Part shown: positions 6,315 to 8,784 of the stretch, piece after piece
Layout: each line of letters opens with the position of its first letter
Position numbering within the stretch: the stretch's first letter is position 1
Origin: Candidatus Aminicenantota bacterium
GTDB lineage: Bacteria; Acidobacteriota; Aminicenantia; UBA2199
NCBI GenBank assembly: GCA_024644125.1
Contig: JAHELQ010000197.1
Location: forward strand, 1 to 8,784
Direction: 5' to 3'
DNA: 8,784 nt
Translations under genes and position numbers: made by a program
Notes under the pieces: model-generated
The model's input: the letters and a program-made list of their open reading frames with translations, nothing else
The model's database searches: none
Told to the model about the DNA's origin: nothing

Positions 6315-6983
6315 TTAGATCGCTGAAGGGGATACGGCGTCCGCTGTGTCCCCTTCATTTCGTAGTCCCGCCTCGATCAAATAACTGGCCATTGTTTTTC
6401 CCACCACCTTCCGGTCAAGCAAATACCCTTCGGCGTGCAGGGAGGTGACAAATTGGTCGTGCGGTCTTCCCCGCCGGTAGTCCGGTTCTTTTTGTGGATG
6501 GGAGAGATAGGCCGCGATGGCTGAATTGGGCATCGCTACGTTAAGAACGGCGTGATAGAATATTTTCCGCTGAGTCCGGTAGATGGCGGACCCCAAAATC
6601 TTTTTTTCCCCGATGGCGATATCTGAAATTCCTCTATACTCCAGACGGTGGATCCCAAGAGATTCGAGACTCTCCTTCACCAACTGGTTGAAGATGCGGA
6701 AATAAATCAAGGGCGAACGGAAGTCGGTTTCGGTTATGATTGCTGAGATAACAAGGGTATCTGGTGAGAGCAGAACCGCTTCCCCGCCCGAAGGCCGGCG
6801 ATACACTGGAAGTCCATCCCGGATCACGGCATCCAGGAGTATCGAGCGCTCCAATTTGCCACTCTGCCCCACCACGACGCATAGTACAGATGGATACCAC
6901 ACCAACCAATGAACTCCTCGGATATCATCCCGCAGCAACCGCGCATCCGGGAGATCATACTCCCTGATTTTTATCTCTCTCAT
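6315..6983 (-). CDS. lplA: Lipoate-protein ligase A family protein (BPL/LplA/LipB fold)
   Basis: A 222-residue protein of the lipoate ligase/octanoyltransferase fold, expected to attach lipoate or octanoate to the E2 lipoyl domain. Seen in sequence: VVGQSGKLE (38-45) at the position of the usual GRxQN loop, RRPSGGEAV (62-70) for the lipoate-binding RRxxGGGAV motif, and SDIAIGEKKILGSA (120-133), where K128 aligns with the catalytic lysine of E. coli LplA. The third glycine of the GGG is Glu68, and the usual following His-Asp is absent (LLSPD). The length covers the catalytic domain only; the LplA C-terminal accessory domain is missing. The ATG lies six bases after the lpd stop, with only a weak GCGGG in front, so coupling to lpd is likely. 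Whether it is a ligase or a LipM-type transferase is open. Confidence 0.82.
   Translation of the reverse strand: MREIKIREYDLPDARLLRDDIRGVHWLVWYPSVLCVVVGQSGKLERSILLDAVIRDGLPVYRRPSGGEAVLLSPDTLVISAIITETDFRSPLIYFRIFNQLVKESLESLGIHRLEYRGISDIAIGEKKILGSAIYRTQRKIFYHAVLNVAMPNSAIAAYLSHPQKEPDYRRGRPHDQFVTSLHAEGYLLDRKVVGKTMASYLIEAGLRNEGDTADAVSPSAI
6325..6356. terminator. Strong hairpin inside the 3' end of lplA, probable terminator for the convergent genes
   Basis: Bases 6325-6338 pair with 6343-6356 in a 14-bp stem (two G-U pairs on the plus-strand RNA) around the loop GTCC. It starts 61 bases after the protease stop codon and lies within the last codons of the opposing ligase gene. On the plus strand it is followed by ATTTCG, only three Ts in a row; on the minus strand no T tract follows. 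The stem is strong, but intrinsic terminator function is inferred. Confidence 0.5.
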
Positions 6984-6989
6984 CCCGCG

Positions 6990-8333
6990 TCAAATATGAA
7001 CCGGCTGCTCGAAAGCGTCGAAACCGGCTTCCATGAAAATCTCCGATACCGTGGGATGGGCGTGAATCGTTTGGGCCACATCGAAGATCGTCCCTTCCAT
7101 GTTTATCATCAGCACCGCTTCCGCTATCATGTCCGTCGCATGATCCGCCACGATCTGAACACCCAATACCTCGCCGTATTTTTTCTCCGACAATAACCGG
7201 ATGAATCCGTCGATGTGTCCCTCGATCAACGCTTTACTGTTGGCGGACAATGGGAATTCATTGACTTTGTAAGGGACATCGCGGTCCTTGATTTCCGCCT
7301 CCGTCAATCCTACCTGGGCAATTTCAGGATATGTATAGATATTTAACGGAGAGTTCTTGAAATCAAACGGTTTCTGTATTCCATTGATGACATTCACCGC
7401 GTGCAAACCCTGGGCCGACGCAATGTGCGCCAGGTTGCCCTTGCCGTTCACATCGCCTACAGCGAAGACATTATCGATGGATGTGCGCAAAAAACCATCC
7501 ACTTTTATAAAACCGTCTTGCAGGTCGAATGGTTCAAGGGATTCGGGAACGACCGCCTCCCGCTCCGACGCGTTGATAATTTTATCGCAGGGGATATGAC
7601 GGTCCGCCGCTAGCAGCTCTCCATCCTCGTAGCCAGTTATTTCATGAAGGTCAAAAATCTCGATTTTGGCCTTCTTGAACATTTTAGCTATGTAAGAAGA
7701 TATTCTCAGATCCAATCTCGGAACCAGAATCTGTTCCGGTACCGCCAGCTTCACCTCGATACCCGCCAGATTGAAAAACTGGGCAAGCTCGAGGGCGTGC
7801 GGGCCGTTACCCACCACCACCGGCTTCTCCGGCAACACTTCCATTGTCAGAAAATTCTCGATCCCTGTCACCAATTCCTCGGGTACCGGAAGATTGAGAC
7901 CCAACGGCCGCGATCCGGTGGCGATGATGATATGTTTGGCGTCCAACAAACGGTTGGCCACACTGACAGAGCCGCGCCCATTGATAATGGCGACACCATC
8001 CACTATCTCGACTCCGTTTTTCTTCAATAAATAGCCGATCCCCCCGGTCAACCGTTGAACAATTTTCACCGACCGTTTAACCGCCGTCTGCCAGTTGAAC
8101 GACAATTTATCGATATCGATGCCGTCCACTCCGAACGCGGCGGCCTCTTTTGTCAAATGAAATCGTTTGGCGCTCTCAAGGAGCGATTTGGTGGGAACGC
8201 ATCCCCAATTCAAGCACATCCCCCCGATACTGGCCTTCTCCACCAGGGCGGTTTTTAATCCGCTTTGACCGGCCCGGATAGCCGACACATAACCTCCTGG
8301 CCCCGCTCCGATAATTACTACGTCATAAGACAT
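6990..8333 (-). CDS. lpdA: Dihydrolipoamide dehydrogenase (E3) with divergent NAD domain
   Basis: Flavoprotein that reoxidises the dihydrolipoyl group of E2 and passes electrons to NAD+. The 447 residues are slightly short for the usual 460-475. An FAD-binding GAGPGG lies at 9-14. The redox disulfide is in GGMCLNWGCVPTKS, C40 and C45. The second FAD motif is FAVGDVNG (G293, D294). The C-terminal dimer domain ends with HAHPTVSE, whose H426 and E431 form the catalytic dyad. The middle domain is unusual: the GGGxxGxE loop reads GNGPHALE (175-182), and the usual AxGRxPN stretch reads INASERE (253-259). The start is fixed by AGGAGG (8339-8344) five bases before the ATG. It lies between the E2 and lipoate ligase genes. 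A related pyridine nucleotide-disulfide oxidoreductase is the alternative, but the active-site motifs favour E3. Confidence 0.9.
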   Translation of the reverse strand: MSYDVVIIGAGPGGYVSAIRAGQSGLKTALVEKASIGGMCLNWGCVPTKSLLESAKRFHLTKEAAAFGVDGIDIDKLSFNWQTAVKRSVKIVQRLTGGIGYLLKKNGVEIVDGVAIINGRGSVSVANRLLDAKHIIIATGSRPLGLNLPVPEELVTGIENFLTMEVLPEKPVVVGNGPHALELAQFFNLAGIEVKLAVPEQILVPRLDLRISSYIAKMFKKAKIEIFDLHEITGYEDGELLAADRHIPCDKIINASEREAVVPESLEPFDLQDGFIKVDGFLRTSIDNVFAVGDVNGKGNLAHIASAQGLHAVNVINGIQKPFDFKNSPLNIYTYPEIAQVGLTEAEIKDRDVPYKVNEFPLSANSKALIEGHIDGFIRLLSEKKYGEVLGVQIVADHATDMIAEAVLMINMEGTIFDVAQTIHAHPTVSEIFMEAGFDAFEQPVHI

Positions 8334-8370
8334 ATTTTCCTCCTCATTTTCCTGCTTCCATTCTGGTACA

Positions 8371-8784
8371 TCAAACTAAAAGAAGCGACGCCGGGTCCTT
8401 CAAGAAGCCCATAATTGTCAGCAAAAACCGCGCGGCTTCCCCACCATCCACAATCCGGTGATCCACCGATAGAGACAGCGGCAAGACATTCCCCACCACG
8501 ATGTTTTGATCTTTCACCACCGGAACCGACATAATACGGCCGATGCCCAGGATGCCGGCTTGCGGATAATTGATGACCGGGACGCCGAATGTACCGGCGA
8601 TGGATCCGTAGTTGGTGAGGGTGAATGTTCCGTCCTTGATATCTTCCAGTGTCAGTTTTCGTTCCCTGGCTTTGCCGACAATCTCCACCACTTTCTGGGC
8701 CAATTGCCGGATCGTCAACCGGTCCGCGTCCCGTATCACAGGGACCACCAAACCGTCGTCCGTATCCACAGCGATTCCTATATT
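8371..8784 (-). CDS. 2-oxoacid dehydrogenase E2 acyltransferase, C-terminal part of catalytic domain
   Basis: The gene enters from the right edge; the last 137 codons are present. This is the trimer-forming catalytic domain that moves the acyl group from lipoyl to coenzyme A. The visible part starts NIGIAVDTDDGLVVPVI, the standard run before the active site, continues through TLTNYGSIAGTFGVPVINYPQ, and reaches DHRIVDGGEA. There the His and Asp (fragment residues 109 and 113) are the catalytic pair of the DHRxxDG motif. It stops 37 bases before lpdA, on the same strand, so one transcript is likely. The GS-I-GGTFG-type stretch resembles pyruvate and branched-chain E2s, but the fragment cannot decide the substrate. 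The lipoyl and E3-binding domains and any E1 genes lie outside the window. Confidence 0.93.
   Translation of the reverse strand, partial: NIGIAVDTDDGLVVPVIRDADRLTIRQLAQKVVEIVGKARERKLTLEDIKDGTFTLTNYGSIAGTFGVPVINYPQAGILGIGRIMSVPVVKDQNIVVGNVLPLSLSVDHRIVDGGEAARFLLTIMGFLKDPASLLLV

Noticed and set aside
1..8784. CRISPR array, insertion sequence, toxin-antitoxin or defence cluster
   Set aside because: I looked on both strands and saw no regularly spaced repeats, transposase motifs, or small paired genes.

Overview
This 8.8 kb window looks like ordinary chromosome from a Gram-negative-type, probably heterotrophic bacterium. It has moderate GC, AGGAGG ribosome sites, sigma70-like promoters, a tRNA without an encoded CCA, and a secreted fibronectin-type-III protease. 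I cannot fix the phylum. An Acidobacteriota/Aminicenantota-like lineage would fit, but that is a low-confidence guess. I see no phage, insertion sequence, CRISPR or defence module.

Left part (1-903): a minus-strand unit starts at a near-consensus promoter. It reads tRNA-Leu(CAG), then purN (purine synthesis), then the first codons of an exported protein that runs off the left edge and overlaps purN by ATGA. A second promoter faces right from the same gap and drives dgk-plsC, a lipid kinase followed one base later by a 1-acylglycerol-phosphate acyltransferase-like protein. Together they form a phospholipid pair. The dgk promoter places transcription at or next to the start codon, so that mRNA may be leaderless.

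Middle (2544-6263): hutH (histidine ammonia-lyase) stands alone behind a good promoter and a leader with three competing hairpins. A 301-base gap with palindromic and repeated DNA follows. Then comes a secreted trypsin-like serine protease with an unrecognised N-terminal domain, many cysteines and two C-terminal fibronectin type III domains. The second of these has a different base composition from the rest.

Right part (6315-8784, minus strand): an operon encodes the C-terminal end of a 2-oxoacid dehydrogenase E2 acyltransferase, then dihydrolipoamide dehydrogenase (E3), then a lipoate-protein ligase family protein. This couples an enzyme complex to the attachment of its own cofactor. E3 has a divergent pyridine-nucleotide domain, and the ligase has a variant of its signature motif. 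A 14-bp hairpin lies inside the 3' end of the ligase gene and faces the protease gene, so it may serve as the terminator for that convergent transcript.

No clearly new biological system is visible. The points most worth checking are the possible leaderless dgk, the tRNA-purN arrangement without a Shine-Dalgarno site, the hutH leader, the divergent E3, and the mosaic protease.
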